This document shows, piece after piece, positions 1 to 7,586 of a DNA stretch of 21,785 bases. Position 1 is the stretch's first letter. Each line of letters begins with the position of its first letter. The translations under genes were made by a program, and so were the position numbers. This DNA is from Verrucomicrobiota bacterium (GTDB taxonomy: Bacteria; Verrucomicrobiota; Verrucomicrobiia; Verrucomicrobiales; Verrucomicrobiaceae), in the NCBI GenBank assembly GCA_009885275.1, contig VFKY01000250.1:1-21785 (forward strand). Reading direction: 5' to 3'. Below the pieces are notes generated by a model that saw nothing but the letters and a program-made list of their open reading frames with translations, had not been told where the DNA came from and ran no database searches.

Positions 1-439
1 CATTGAGGCTGGTACCATGACCGACGATGATGAGACAGGTTTGCTCTCGAGGCACTCCCGCCGCCACTTCATCAGCACGCTTCAAGAGTAACCGGGTCAT
101 ACTCGGATGGATGCCGACTGGGTCACAGTAATAAATGGTTTTTCCATCGCGCTGAGTGATCGGTCCGTCGAGTCGGAGTTCACGCGGTAGAATTTGCTGA
201 CAAAAATAGCCTTCGCTGATAAAATTCGGCACCACGTAAATCTCATTGCTCTCCACCGCATAATAGATTTCACGCATGGATGGTTCTTCTTTCCAGAAAG
301 CGCAGACCACTTCATCGAAAACTCCACGACTACGGATCTCATCCGCATGTTGCAATGTCGGAGTGCTGGAATCTGGATTCAACGTGGATCCATGCCCAAC
401 AATAATAAGAGCGGTGTTCTTTATCGAGGAGGACATCAT
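1..439 (-). CDS. CbiX/SirB-fold sirohydrochlorin chelatase-like protein, C-terminus cut by window edge
   Basis: The minus strand is open from an ATG at 439 (a second ATG follows directly at 436) to the left edge, giving 146 residues with no stop. The N-terminus reads IIVGHGSTLNPDS (residues 12-24), the first strand and metal-site loop of CbiX/SirB chelatases, which insert Co or Fe into sirohydrochlorin. A second IIVGHGTSLN copy starts near residue 137, so the protein has two tandem chelatase-like halves, as in long CbiX and CbiK-type proteins. In the first half the usual second metal-binding His region (GxH after the VVP strand) reads SEGYF, so one expected His is missing. It follows the HAD gene by 66 bases on the same strand. 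No Shine-Dalgarno is visible. The fold is fairly sure; actual chelatase activity and metal are not. Confidence 0.8.
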   Translation of the reverse strand, partial: MMSSSIKNTALIIVGHGSTLNPDSSTPTLQHADEIRSRGVFDEVVCAFWKEEPSMREIYYAVESNEIYVVPNFISEGYFCQQILPRELRLDGPITQRDGKTIYYCDPVGIHPSMTRLLLKRADEVAAGVPREQTCLIIVGHGTSLN

Positions 440-505
440 TGATTTAAACGAACGATGCGGGCATGAAGCTGCAAGTATTCATATTCAGACATGGAGATCG
501 AAAAC

Positions 506-1096
506 TTAGCGCAACGTCCTCGGCACATAGACGGCCTCCATGCCTGCGGCCTTTGCGGCTTCGAGTCCACTACGCCCATCTTCAAAGACAAGACAATCTT
601 CCGGTGCCACGCCCATGCGTTCTGCGGCGAGTAAAAACATATCAGGAGCCGGCTTCCCGCGTTGGACATCTTCTGGCGTAATAATATGCGGGAAGAGATG
701 GAATAGGTTCGTGTTTTTTAGGCAGGCATGAACGATGGGCGCTTCGCTACCGGAAGCTACCGACAACGGATATTTTCCAAACAGCGACTCCGCATAGTCC
801 GCCACGATATTCACGCGAGGCACTTCATTGATACGCTTATGAAACATCGCTGCTTTGGTCTCAACCACGAGCCGAGGATTCACCTTCGCTCCATGCTTCT
901 CATTAAGAATGATAACGGTATCAAACTCGCTAATGCCGGCATAAAAATAGAACTCCTCTTCGGTGAATGGATAGGTCGCACCAGAGAGAGTCAAAGCTTC
1001 CACCCAGCAGGCATAATGAATAGGCATGGATTCCACGAGAGTGCCATCACAGTCAAAGATATAGGCTTTAAATTCGCGATCAGGAATAGGGAGCAT
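506..1096 (-). CDS. HAD superfamily hydrolase, beta-phosphoglucomutase/phosphatase-like
   Basis: This is a HAD subfamily IA enzyme, which uses an aspartyl-phosphate intermediate to dephosphorylate or isomerise small phosphorylated metabolites, usually sugar phosphates, in the cytosol. All four motifs are present: FDCDGTLVES (nucleophile Asp15, acid/base Asp17), VASGS (Ser of motif II), GKPAPD (motif III Lys) and VFEDGRSG (motif IV acidic residues). The helical cap sits between motifs I and II, and the length of about 196 residues is normal for the family. The ATG at 1096 is preferred; an in-frame GTG at 1111 would add five residues (MSSPK), and no ribosome site decides between them. It lies 42 bases after the coiled-coil membrane gene and before the CbiX-like gene, so the three are probably co-transcribed. 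Substrate cannot be read from the sequence. Confidence 0.9.
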   Translation of the reverse strand: MLPIPDREFKAYIFDCDGTLVESMPIHYACWVEALTLSGATYPFTEEEFYFYAGISEFDTVIILNEKHGAKVNPRLVVETKAAMFHKRINEVPRVNIVADYAESLFGKYPLSVASGSEAPIVHACLKNTNLFHLFPHIITPEDVQRGKPAPDMFLLAAERMGVAPEDCLVFEDGRSGLEAAKAAGMEAVYVPRTLR

Positions 1097-1138
1097 CTTT
1101 GGCGATGACACAGACTAGGCGTTGCGGCAAGAAAACCT

Positions 1139-1645
1139 TCAGGCATTTGCAATATCCACAGGCGCTTGCTCACTTTTAATCGAAGGCAAAGCCACCACGG
1201 CAGCCGCGGGAGCACCGCCAACAAGCTTGCGAAATATGCGTTGAGGGAGACTAACACCTTTTTCTTCTTCCGTGAGTTGTGATAGCGCTTGCGATTTGGC
1301 TATTTCCCATGCTGGGGCAAAGCCAGGGGCATTGATGTTCATATGCCTCTCTGCTCGCGCATAGACTTCAAGTTCACGGTCCAGTCGATTGTCACTCCTA
1401 TCATTGAGTCGAGCGACTTGTATGCGCAGATTTTCATTCTCCTTACTGAAGCGATCTCGTTCTTTGGTGAGATCAGCCGACTGACGTTGATCGAGCTCCA
1501 TCTTGTCACTGAGCATTTTTTTATAGCGTCGAAATTCACGACTCGTGCGCCAATGACCGCGAATGGAAAACAGGTAAAGCACGAGCCCTAGTGCAAAACC
1601 AATACCCAAAGCGTAAAAATGGCTGGAATTAAGATGCATCTCCAT
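1139..1645 (-). CDS. Small membrane-anchored coiled-coil protein, unknown function
   Basis: The product has 168 residues and no family I recognise. Residues 8-28 (FYALGIGFALGLVLYLFSI) form one hydrophobic segment near the N-terminus, followed by basic residues, which suggests a single-pass anchor with the rest in the cytoplasm. Residues about 45-95 are rich in Lys, Glu, Arg and Gln with heptad-like spacing (KMELDQRQSADLTKERDRF), a likely coiled coil. The C-terminal third is partly Ala/Pro rich and probably flexible. The layout resembles LapA- or DUF1049-like anchors only in general form. The start at 1645 is 47 bases from the start of the divergent ATPase gene, so the two share a very short promoter region. 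It heads the minus-strand group with the HAD and CbiX-like genes. Confidence 0.7.
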   Translation of the reverse strand: MEMHLNSSHFYALGIGFALGLVLYLFSIRGHWRTSREFRRYKKMLSDKMELDQRQSADLTKERDRFSKENENLRIQVARLNDRSDNRLDRELEVYARAERHMNINAPGFAPAWEIAKSQALSQLTEEEKGVSLPQRIFRKLVGGAPAAAVVALPSIKSEQAPVDIANA

Positions 1646-1680
1646 AATGATGGAGTTTAAGCCCAGTCCGACAAGATGGC

Positions 1681-1686
1681 AAAGGA
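1681..1686 (+). promoter_or_regulatory. Ribosome binding site of the AAA-like ATPase gene
   Basis: AAAGGA ends six bases before the ATG at 1693. It is one of few clear Shine-Dalgarno-like sequences in this window, and it supports the ATG at 1693 over the in-frame ATG at 1702. Confidence 0.5.
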
Positions 1687-1692
1687 CAAGTC

Positions 1693-3198
1693 ATGATCAT
1701 CATGGTAAAGTCACGGCCTGTTGTCATAGAACTCCCGTTCTGGAAGCACCTGCATTTTCCCATGATTTCCCTACCACCCACATCTAAATCAGGAAACCCC
1801 GAGCCATTTGACGGCGACGTATGCGTCTCATTTCGCGAGACAGTAAAGTCCATCTCACTTCATGAAGAGGCTCTGGCAAGCTTGCTCGATCTTAAGCCAC
1901 AAGGACGCTTGGTCATCCTCACCTCTGCTCAGGCGGGACTGGGCAAGACGCATCTGCTTTCGCGCATGACACATGCACTCTCAGACAATGCTGTCTTTAT
2001 CGCACTGCCATGGCAAAGCTCCGAAAGCTTGTCATGGGGAGCAACCGGCAGAGCCATGCTCTCCGATTTGTTTCAAGGCGATCCTCGGGTAAATCAGTTA
2101 CAACAACTCTGTGGAGCAGTGCATACCACCCTACTTTGTCATCTCATCGAAACAGGACGCATTCCCAGTGCCGATGCAGAGCAAATCGTGATCGCGCTCG
2201 CCCAGAGTCCACTGGAATTGTTTACTGAGAGCGGGCCTGCTCGCCCCATCAGCGAATGGTTTCGTGCGAATTTTCAGCAGTTGCGTAAACTCATGGCGGA
2301 GTGTTGTCAGTTGCCAAACCTTCCGATGGTCGAGGAGTGGTTGCAGTTGATGTTTGAATATACTTCCTCCCCATCGACAAGCACCCTTTCAGCCCTGTAC
2401 GAACGCATGGGAAATGAGAGCGGTGTCGAAGTGCCCTGTTTTTTAAGCATCGCCACGCATTGGAAACCCCTAGTGCTGGTGGCAGATCATATGGACGGAC
2501 TTTTCCATGATCCTAATTCCGGCACCATCGTCGCTCAAATGTCGGCCACACTTGCCTCGCTGCCACGGGTGCAAGTCGTGCTAAGCATGAATGAGGACCT
2601 GTGGGAGTCCGCCTTTGGCAGACAACTTCCTGCGGCGCTCGCGAGCCGACTTCAGCCTCATCGACTTTCCCTGCAAAACATCAACCGTGCCGAGACCTCG
2701 CTACTACTGAAAGAACGACTTCAACTTGCTGGAGAATCCGAAAGTACGACGCGTGATTTTCTAAAATTCATGGATTCTCAAGACGCCTTGAAAGAGGCCA
2801 CCTCAACCCGTAGCATTTTGAGAACGGCGACGACTCAGTGGCAGATTTGGCTATCTGAGGGCACACTTCCTCCACCCAAAGCCAAGGAAATCACCCCTCC
2901 CTTACTCCAAGAAGAGCGTGATCGCGGCAGTGAGTTATCGCGACTGGCCTCGATGCTCGCGGAAGTCACCGTCAAGCCTGGGGTTACGGCTGCGTCTGCC
3001 CCTAACGACGAAGCCGATGACTTCGTTCCTGAACCCTTGATGGATGACGATGTGTCGGTCTTTCAGGCAGCTCCAGAGATCCACCCTCAAAATCAGGGGA
3101 CTAAGGCCATCAATAACATCAGTCTTCTCAAATTACGAGAAATGATCAATCAGGTAAAGACCCCCCTCAATACTGAATCCACGCATAAAGATGCTTGA
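1693..3198 (+). CDS. AAA-like P-loop ATPase of unknown function
   Basis: The 501-residue product is a predicted cytoplasmic P-loop NTPase. Residues 73-87 give a Walker A strand and loop (LVILTSAQAGLGKTH; Lys85, Thr86). Residues 260-270 (LVLVADHMDGL) fit Walker B with Asp265. VVLSMNEDLW at 296-305 resembles a sensor-1 strand with Asn300, and ASRLQPHRLSL at 317-327 resembles the box VII/arginine region of AAA+ and ORC/STAND-type ATPases. The segment between Walker A and Walker B (about 170 residues) is longer than usual, so an inserted helical domain is likely. Residues about 395-475 are Pro/Asp/Glu rich and probably disordered, with a short terminal helix near 476-490. It lies 33 bases before oppF on the same strand and is divergent from the coiled-coil membrane gene. 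No named function is supported; the ATPase assignment is good, its role is open. Confidence 0.75.
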   Translation: MIIMVKSRPVVIELPFWKHLHFPMISLPPTSKSGNPEPFDGDVCVSFRETVKSISLHEEALASLLDLKPQGRLVILTSAQAGLGKTHLLSRMTHALSDNAVFIALPWQSSESLSWGATGRAMLSDLFQGDPRVNQLQQLCGAVHTTLLCHLIETGRIPSADAEQIVIALAQSPLELFTESGPARPISEWFRANFQQLRKLMAECCQLPNLPMVEEWLQLMFEYTSSPSTSTLSALYERMGNESGVEVPCFLSIATHWKPLVLVADHMDGLFHDPNSGTIVAQMSATLASLPRVQVVLSMNEDLWESAFGRQLPAALASRLQPHRLSLQNINRAETSLLLKERLQLAGESESTTRDFLKFMDSQDALKEATSTRSILRTATTQWQIWLSEGTLPPPKAKEITPPLLQEERDRGSELSRLASMLAEVTVKPGVTAASAPNDEADDFVPEPLMDDDVSVFQAAPEIHPQNQGTKAINNISLLKLREMINQVKTPLNTESTHKDA

Positions 3199-3231
3199 TC
3201 TCTACAACGAACAAAGTATCTCCCCTAACTC

Positions 3232-4020
3232 ATGTCTGCGCTTGTAAAAGTTAATCACCTCAAGGTTCACTTCCCCATCCAGGGTGGTTTTTTGCGTCGT
3301 CAGGTAGATGTGATCAAGGCAGTTGATGATCTGAGTTTTTCCATCCCCGAAGGCAAGACACTCGGATTGGTTGGCGAAAGTGGTAGCGGTAAATCCACGG
3401 TTGCTCGTGCGCTCCTGAAATTGATGCCTGTGACGAGCGGCGAGGTATTTTATCAGGACAAAAACATCCTGCCCTTGAGTGAGGCGGAGTTCCGTCCGTT
3501 GCGGAAGCAAATGCAGATGATTTTCCAAGATCCCTATGGCTCCCTCAATCCACGAATGACCATTGATGAAATCGTAGGGGAACCGCTCCGGATTCACTTT
3601 CGTCATCTTAATAAAACAGGGCGAAGCGATACGGTGGCCGCCTTGCTTGAACGGGTAGGACTACCCTCCGAGAATATGCGCCGCTACCCACATGAATTTA
3701 GCGGCGGACAACGTCAACGTATCGGCATTGCTCGCGCACTTGCCGTACAACCCAAGTTCCTCATCTGCGACGAACCCGTCAGCGCCCTCGATGTCAGCGT
3801 ACAGGCACAGATCATTAACCTACTGCGGGATCTTCAGGAACAGTTCAAACTCACTTATCTTTTTATTGCTCATGATCTCGCAGTCGTGGAACACATGAGT
3901 GATGAAATCATCGTGATGCATCACGGTAAAATCGTGGAACAAGGCACGTCAGAGCAAGTTTGTTCCAATCCTCAACACGAATACACTCAGAAGCTCCTCG
4001 CCGCAGTGCCAACTCTTTAA
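3232..4020 (+). CDS. Oligopeptide/dipeptide-type ABC transporter ATP-binding protein (OppF/DppF family)
   Basis: The 262-residue product is the ATPase subunit of a peptide-type ABC importer. It shows Walker A GESGSGKST, Q-loop MIFQDPYGSLNPR, signature FSGGQRQR, Walker B FLICDEP, the D-loop SALDVS and the switch His in IAHDLAV. The QDPYGSLNPRMT stretch and the C-terminal NPQHEYTQKLLAAVP tail are typical of OppF/DppF rather than OppD. The family normally works with OppD, two permeases and a binding protein, none of which are next to it, so its partners must be encoded elsewhere. It lacks a visible Shine-Dalgarno and starts 33 bases after the AAA-like ATPase gene. It is followed at once by the repeat element at 4022-4130 and then rodA. 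The family call is firm, the transported substrate is not known. Confidence 0.93.
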   Translation: MSALVKVNHLKVHFPIQGGFLRRQVDVIKAVDDLSFSIPEGKTLGLVGESGSGKSTVARALLKLMPVTSGEVFYQDKNILPLSEAEFRPLRKQMQMIFQDPYGSLNPRMTIDEIVGEPLRIHFRHLNKTGRSDTVAALLERVGLPSENMRRYPHEFSGGQRQRIGIARALAVQPKFLICDEPVSALDVSVQAQIINLLRDLQEQFKLTYLFIAHDLAVVEHMSDEIIVMHHGKIVEQGTSEQVCSNPQHEYTQKLLAAVPTL

Positions 4021-4021
4021 G

Positions 4022-4130
4022 AGACAAAAGACCAAAAGACAGAAGACGTAAGACATACTCTACTTTATTCTTCCTACTCACCGACTCACCGACTCACCGA
4101 CTTCTGTCTTCTGCCTTCTAATCTTTTGTC
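4022..4130. repeat. Imperfect inverted repeat with a triple 8-bp tandem repeat between oppF and rodA
   Basis: The 116-base gap contains two purine/pyrimidine-biased arms, at about 4023-4053 and 4100-4130. The outermost nine bases pair perfectly (GACAAAAGA with TCTTTTGTC) and an inner block CAGAAGAC (4040-4047) pairs with GTCTTCTG (4106-4113). Roughly three quarters of the arm positions can pair. The loop side holds three exact copies of ACTCACCG at 4076-4099. No T-run follows a compact stem, so it is not a standard intrinsic terminator. It ends six bases before the rodA ATG. It may be a dispersed intergenic element; copies elsewhere cannot be checked here. Confidence 0.75.
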
Positions 4131-4136
4131 GCTTCC

Positions 4137-5339
4137 ATGACCCCCCTCTTTCGAAAGTTTCTTGGTATTCATTGGCTTCTATTTGCCAATATGGTCATCC
4201 TCCTCATCTGGGGTGTTTATGCCATTTACAATGCCTCTTCATTTCGCACAGGTACAGACGCCTACCTTGCCGGCAAGTGGCGTGATCAAGTGCAATGGGG
4301 ATCCATGGGGCTGATCATTTATTTTGGAGCCAGTCTCTTGGACTACAAATGGGTACGATGGGGTTCATGGCTGCTTTATCTCGCCGGTATCATTGGTTTG
4401 ATTCTCGTAAAAACAAAAGGCGACGTGATGAAAGGGGCTCGAAGTGTGATTGACCTTGGTCCTATTAATTTTCAGCCATCGCAGTTGGCGATTGTGGCCT
4501 GCATTGTATCCCTCGCCGTCGTGCTGGGAGATCTCCATCGTATCAGTCCTGCGTTTCGTAAACACTGGCTACGTATTCTCGTGTCCGGAATTCTCGCCGG
4601 CATCCCCATGCTCATGGTACTCAAGGAGCCTGATCTAGGCTCAGCCGCTGTTTATGGCCCGGTGGTGGTAGCCATGTTTCTGGTGGGTAGCATTCCTTTT
4701 CGCTATCTCATTTCACTATTTCTTGTGGTCGCCTGTGTCGTTCCCGTTGCTTACTTTTTCGTTTTAAAGCCTTACCAAAAAGCTCGGGTACAAGTCTTCT
4801 TTGACATGATGGCAAATAAGAAGGTCGATAAACTTGGCGACGCTTACATGGCCGACAAGGTCCAAATAGCCGTCGGCTCCGCGGGCTTTGAAGGCAAGGG
4901 GCCCCTATCAGAAAAAGTTCCTGAACACCGCTCCATACACCGGATGTTCTACACACCGACAGAAGCCATCAACGACTTTATCTACTCGGTCATTGTCGAA
5001 GAATTTGGCTTTCGTGGGGGGATCATGCAAATATTCGGTATCGCGCTGCTTCTACTGCAATGCATTTTTGTTGCCTTCTATGCTCGAGATAATCTCGGCC
5101 GGCTCATTGTCGTTGGCATTACTGCCATGTTATTTGCCCATTCCATGCAAAACATGGGCATGAACGTACTCATGATGCCCATCACTGGTCTACCTCTCCC
5201 CTTCACCAGCTATGGCGGCACCTTTCTCGTCATGTGCATGTTCCTCATGGGCATGGTGCAAAGTGTCTGGGTGCATCGTAATATCTCGCCCGTGAAAAAG
5301 GGCCGCACCGATACCACAGTGGACGAGGATGATTTTTAA
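4137..5339 (+). CDS. rodA: Rod-shape determining protein RodA, SEDS peptidoglycan glycosyltransferase
   Basis: RodA polymerises lipid II into glycan strands at the inner membrane with a class B penicillin-binding protein and the MreBCD elongation machinery. The 400-residue product is rich in hydrophobic segments (about ten membrane spans) and has the SEDS signatures: NFQPSQ (112-117), KEPDLGSA (163-170, Asp166), NDFIYSVIVEEFGFRGG and the C-terminal PITGLPLPFTSYGG. RodA is preferred to FtsW by its short N-terminus and the NDFIYSV/PITGLPLP pattern. The usual Glu of the FQPSE motif is Gln116 here, and the GARRW-like loop reads GARSVIDLG. It lies 116 bases after oppF, separated by a repeat element, and converges on murA. 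The ATG at 4137 has no Shine-Dalgarno. No mreB, mreC or PBP2 gene is next to it. Confidence 0.92.
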   Translation: MTPLFRKFLGIHWLLFANMVILLIWGVYAIYNASSFRTGTDAYLAGKWRDQVQWGSMGLIIYFGASLLDYKWVRWGSWLLYLAGIIGLILVKTKGDVMKGARSVIDLGPINFQPSQLAIVACIVSLAVVLGDLHRISPAFRKHWLRILVSGILAGIPMLMVLKEPDLGSAAVYGPVVVAMFLVGSIPFRYLISLFLVVACVVPVAYFFVLKPYQKARVQVFFDMMANKKVDKLGDAYMADKVQIAVGSAGFEGKGPLSEKVPEHRSIHRMFYTPTEAINDFIYSVIVEEFGFRGGIMQIFGIALLLLQCIFVAFYARDNLGRLIVVGITAMLFAHSMQNMGMNVLMMPITGLPLPFTSYGGTFLVMCMFLMGMVQSVWVHRNISPVKKGRTDTTVDEDDF

Positions 5340-5349
5340 GAATCGATGT

Positions 5350-5414
5350 TGTAGGGCGGGTGCTCCGCCCGACATCATCTTTTTTTGACAAGGCGAGCGG
5401 AGCCCCGCCCTACA
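5350..5414. repeat. GC-rich palindromic element between convergent rodA and murA
   Basis: TGTAGGGCGGG-TGCTCCGCC at 5350 onward is repeated in inverse orientation as GGAGCCCCGCCCTACA at 5399-5414, giving arms of about 20 bases. The left arm itself folds as GGGCGG/CCGCCC (5354-5359 with 5365-5370) around a five-base loop. Seven T residues follow at 5380-5386, nine bases after the small stem. It could end rodA transcription, though the spacing is loose, and it has the look of a REP-like dispersed repeat. It lies between the rodA stop (5339) and the murA stop (5431). Confidence 0.7.
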
Positions 5415-5430
5415 AATTTCCAAAATACCG

Positions 5431-6693
5431 TTAAGCAGAAATACGCTCCATCACCGCACCGAGACCGGCGAGCTTTTCATCGAGATGCTCGTAGCCGCGA
5501 TCGATGTGGTAAAGACGATGAACCTCCGTGCTGCCTTTGGCATGGAGCGCCGCCAATACCAGCGCGGCGGAAGCACGCAGATCACTCGCCATCACAGGGG
5601 CGCCACTGAGGGTTTCCACACCGGTGATCCGCGCAGTATCACCTTCAAGATCAATATTTGCACCCATGCGTTTGAGTTCGGAAACGTGCATGAAGCGCTG
5701 AGGAAAAATAGTTTCCTTGATACTACTCAATCCTGGAATAGTGCAAGCTAATGCACAAAACTGAGCCTGCATGTCGGTAGGAAATGCGGGATAAGGACGG
5801 GTCGTGAGATGAAAGCCCTTAGGCGTCGCACACGAAGTAATTGTAATGCTGTCCTTGGTCGTGGTGATACCGTAACCTGATGCAGTTAGGATATCCGTCA
5901 CATTCTTGAGGTGCGCTGGAATGACACGCTTCACGGTCACGCCGTCGCCGCAGATCGCACCGGCCACAAGGAATGTGCCTGCTTCAATACGATCAGGAAT
6001 AACCGTGTGTTGGGCGCCGTGCAATTCCTTCACCCCTTCAATGACGATGCGAGTGGTGCCTGCCCCCTCGATCTTTGCGCCCATCTTGATTAGGAAATGC
6101 GCCAGATCCTCCACCTCGGGTTCTGCGGCAGCACCTTCGATTATAGTGGTGCCCTTGGTTAGGACTGCCGCCATCATCACGTTATCGGTGCCCAAAACCG
6201 TGGAACCAAACTTGCCCTGCAAATTCATCGTGCACCCTTTAAGCGGTTTCTTTGCTTCAATGTGAAGATTGCCTCCGTCCATGTTTACCGTGGCACCGAG
6301 ATACTCGAGTCCTTTGAGATGCAAATCCACTGGGCGGTCCCCGATGACACAACCGCCAGGCATGGAGACAGTGGCCTTGCGCAAGCGACCGGTGAGCGGG
6401 CCCATAACACAGATGGAGGCCCGCATTTTTCGCACAAGATCATAGGGAGCGTCGGAAATGATCTTTTCCGCCTTGATATGCATGGTGCCACTCGCGCGCT
6501 CTACTTCCGCACCCAATTCACGCAGAATTTGCAGCATGTAGTTGGTGTCACTCAAGTCGGGGACATGATGAATGATGCACTCTTCCTTGGTCAACAGGGC
6601 TGCGGCGAGAATCGGTAGCGACGAGTTTTTAGAGCCGCTAATATTTACCTTACCTTGCAGACGAGTGCCGCCTTGAACGATGAGCTTTTGCAT
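5431..6693 (-). CDS. murA: UDP-N-acetylglucosamine 1-carboxyvinyltransferase
   Basis: MurA transfers enolpyruvate from PEP to UDP-GlcNAc, the first committed step of peptidoglycan precursor synthesis, in the cytosol. The 420-residue length is standard. Key residues are visible: SKNSSLP near the N-terminus (Lys22), [10 protein letters not shown], and [15 protein letters not shown] with the PEP-binding Cys at residue 115, the same number as in E. coli, so the enzyme should be of the fosfomycin-sensitive Cys type. FPTDMQAQF (the catalytic Asp region) and [11 protein letters not shown] (the late Arg motif) are also present. The ATG at 6693 follows the prmC stop by 11 bases, indicating one transcript. 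Its 3' end faces rodA across a palindrome. Together with rodA this shows that the organism makes peptidoglycan. Confidence 0.97.
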   Translation of the reverse strand: MQKLIVQGGTRLQGKVNISGSKNSSLPILAAALLTKEECIIHHVPDLSDTNYMLQILRELGAEVERASGTMHIKAEKIISDAPYDLVRKMRASICVMGPLTGRLRKATVSMPGGCVIGDRPVDLHLKGLEYLGATVNMDGGNLHIEAKKPLKGCTMNLQGKFGSTVLGTDNVMMAAVLTKGTTIIEGAAAEPEVEDLAHFLIKMGAKIEGAGTTRIVIEGVKELHGAQHTVIPDRIEAGTFLVAGAICGDGVTVKRVIPAHLKNVTDILTASGYGITTTKDSITITSCATPKGFHLTTRPYPAFPTDMQAQFCALACTIPGLSSIKETIFPQRFMHVSELKRMGANIDLEGDTARITGVETLSGAPVMASDLRASAALVLAALHAKGSTEVHRLYHIDRGYEHLDEKLAGLGAVMERISA

Positions 6694-6704
6694 GAGAAAT
6701 AGAT

Positions 6705-7586
6705 TTATAGAGGTGCGGGGCGACGAGCAAACACGAAACGTTCAATGCCCGCAAGATCCACCGTCTTTTCGATGGCTTGGAAATGGTATTTTTGCAAGTA
6801 CTCGCTGACAATGTCAGCCTGATCGTGATGCAACTCAAACGCGAGTAACCCCTGCAAACTCAGATGCACCAACGCCTGTTCAATGAGGCGAAAGGTGATA
6901 TCCAGCCCTGACTCCCCACCATCGAGAGCAAGCGCCGGATCACGCAACACTTCCCGACTCAGCGCAGCCAGTTCCGTGCGTGGGATATAGGGAAGATTGG
7001 CAACGATAAGATCAAACTCTCCTTCAATTTTTTCAAACAAATCACTGCGAATAAAACGGACACTCAGCTTGAGCCTATCCGCATTGAGTCGCGCAAGCTC
7101 CAACGCGTCCTCGGAAATATCTGCGAGAGTGACTTGCGATTGCGGCCATGCTTTGGCCAGTGAAAGACCAATGCAACCACTGCCCGTTCCCATGTCGAGC
7201 AATGTCGCGGGAGGAGATTGTCCGCCGAATTTTTTCACCAACAAATGGACAAGATGCTCGGTCTCAGGCCTGGGGATCAGTGCCCGATGGTCGCTGACAA
7301 ATTCGCTGTCGTAAAATTCTACCGTGCCGAGAAGGTGCTGCAACGGTTCTCCTTCCCCTCGACGTTTAAGCAGACCTCGCAACGGTTGTAACTCCGCTTC
7401 CTTGAGAGTCAGGTCAAATCGCATGTAGAGATCCAACCGACGACATCCCAACACATGTGCCAACAGATGCTCCATGTTGAGTCTCGCGTCCTCGACTCCA
7501 CGCTTGGCAAGATAGTCCGTGCCGCTGGTAAGGGTTTCGAGAAGGGCTTTCACAAGGTAAGAAACAACAGAATGCACCTGTTGCAT
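6705..7586 (-). CDS. prmC: Peptide chain release factor N5-glutamine methyltransferase
   Basis: PrmC (HemK) methylates the Gln of the GGQ motif in release factors RF1 and RF2 using S-adenosylmethionine. The N-terminal helical domain (DARLNMEHLLAHVLG) is followed by the conserved IPRPETEHLV (near residue 106), the SAM-binding loop LLDMGTGSGCIGL (residues 129-141), the acidic ADISEDAL strand, and the catalytic loop at 197-200. That loop reads NLPY rather than the canonical NPPY. The rest, DPALALDGGESGLD, is typical. With the ATG at 7586 the protein has 293 residues, normal for PrmC. The frame stays open to a GTG at 7730 (341 residues), but the extra part has no similarity I recognise. No prfA gene lies upstream, its usual neighbour; instead the sigma factor gene precedes it. 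murA follows after 11 bases. Confidence 0.9.
   Translation of the reverse strand: MQQVHSVVSYLVKALLETLTSGTDYLAKRGVEDARLNMEHLLAHVLGCRRLDLYMRFDLTLKEAELQPLRGLLKRRGEGEPLQHLLGTVEFYDSEFVSDHRALIPRPETEHLVHLLVKKFGGQSPPATLLDMGTGSGCIGLSLAKAWPQSQVTLADISEDALELARLNADRLKLSVRFIRSDLFEKIEGEFDLIVANLPYIPRTELAALSREVLRDPALALDGGESGLDITFRLIEQALVHLSLQGLLAFELHHDQADIVSEYLQKYHFQAIEKTVDLAGIERFVFARRPAPL

Noticed and set aside
728..1108. Plus-strand open frame of 126 codons opposite the HAD gene
   Set aside because: It lies wholly inside the complementary strand of a gene with all four HAD motifs and has no recognisable domain.
3202..3606. Minus-strand open frame of 134 codons opposite oppF
   Set aside because: It is antisense to the Walker A and Q-loop region of a clear ABC ATPase and has no own features.
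1693..4020. A defence system made of the AAA-like ATPase and the ABC ATPase
   Set aside because: The ABC protein has all hallmarks of an ordinary OppF subunit, no nuclease or effector domain is present, and the neighbours are housekeeping genes.
4076..4099. Possible CRISPR or VNTR array
   Set aside because: Only three contiguous 8-bp copies with no spacers and no cas genes nearby.
5350..5414. Simple intrinsic terminator for rodA
   Set aside because: The T-run begins nine bases after the compact stem, too far for a standard terminator, and the larger inverted repeat is better explained as a repeat element, though termination is not excluded.
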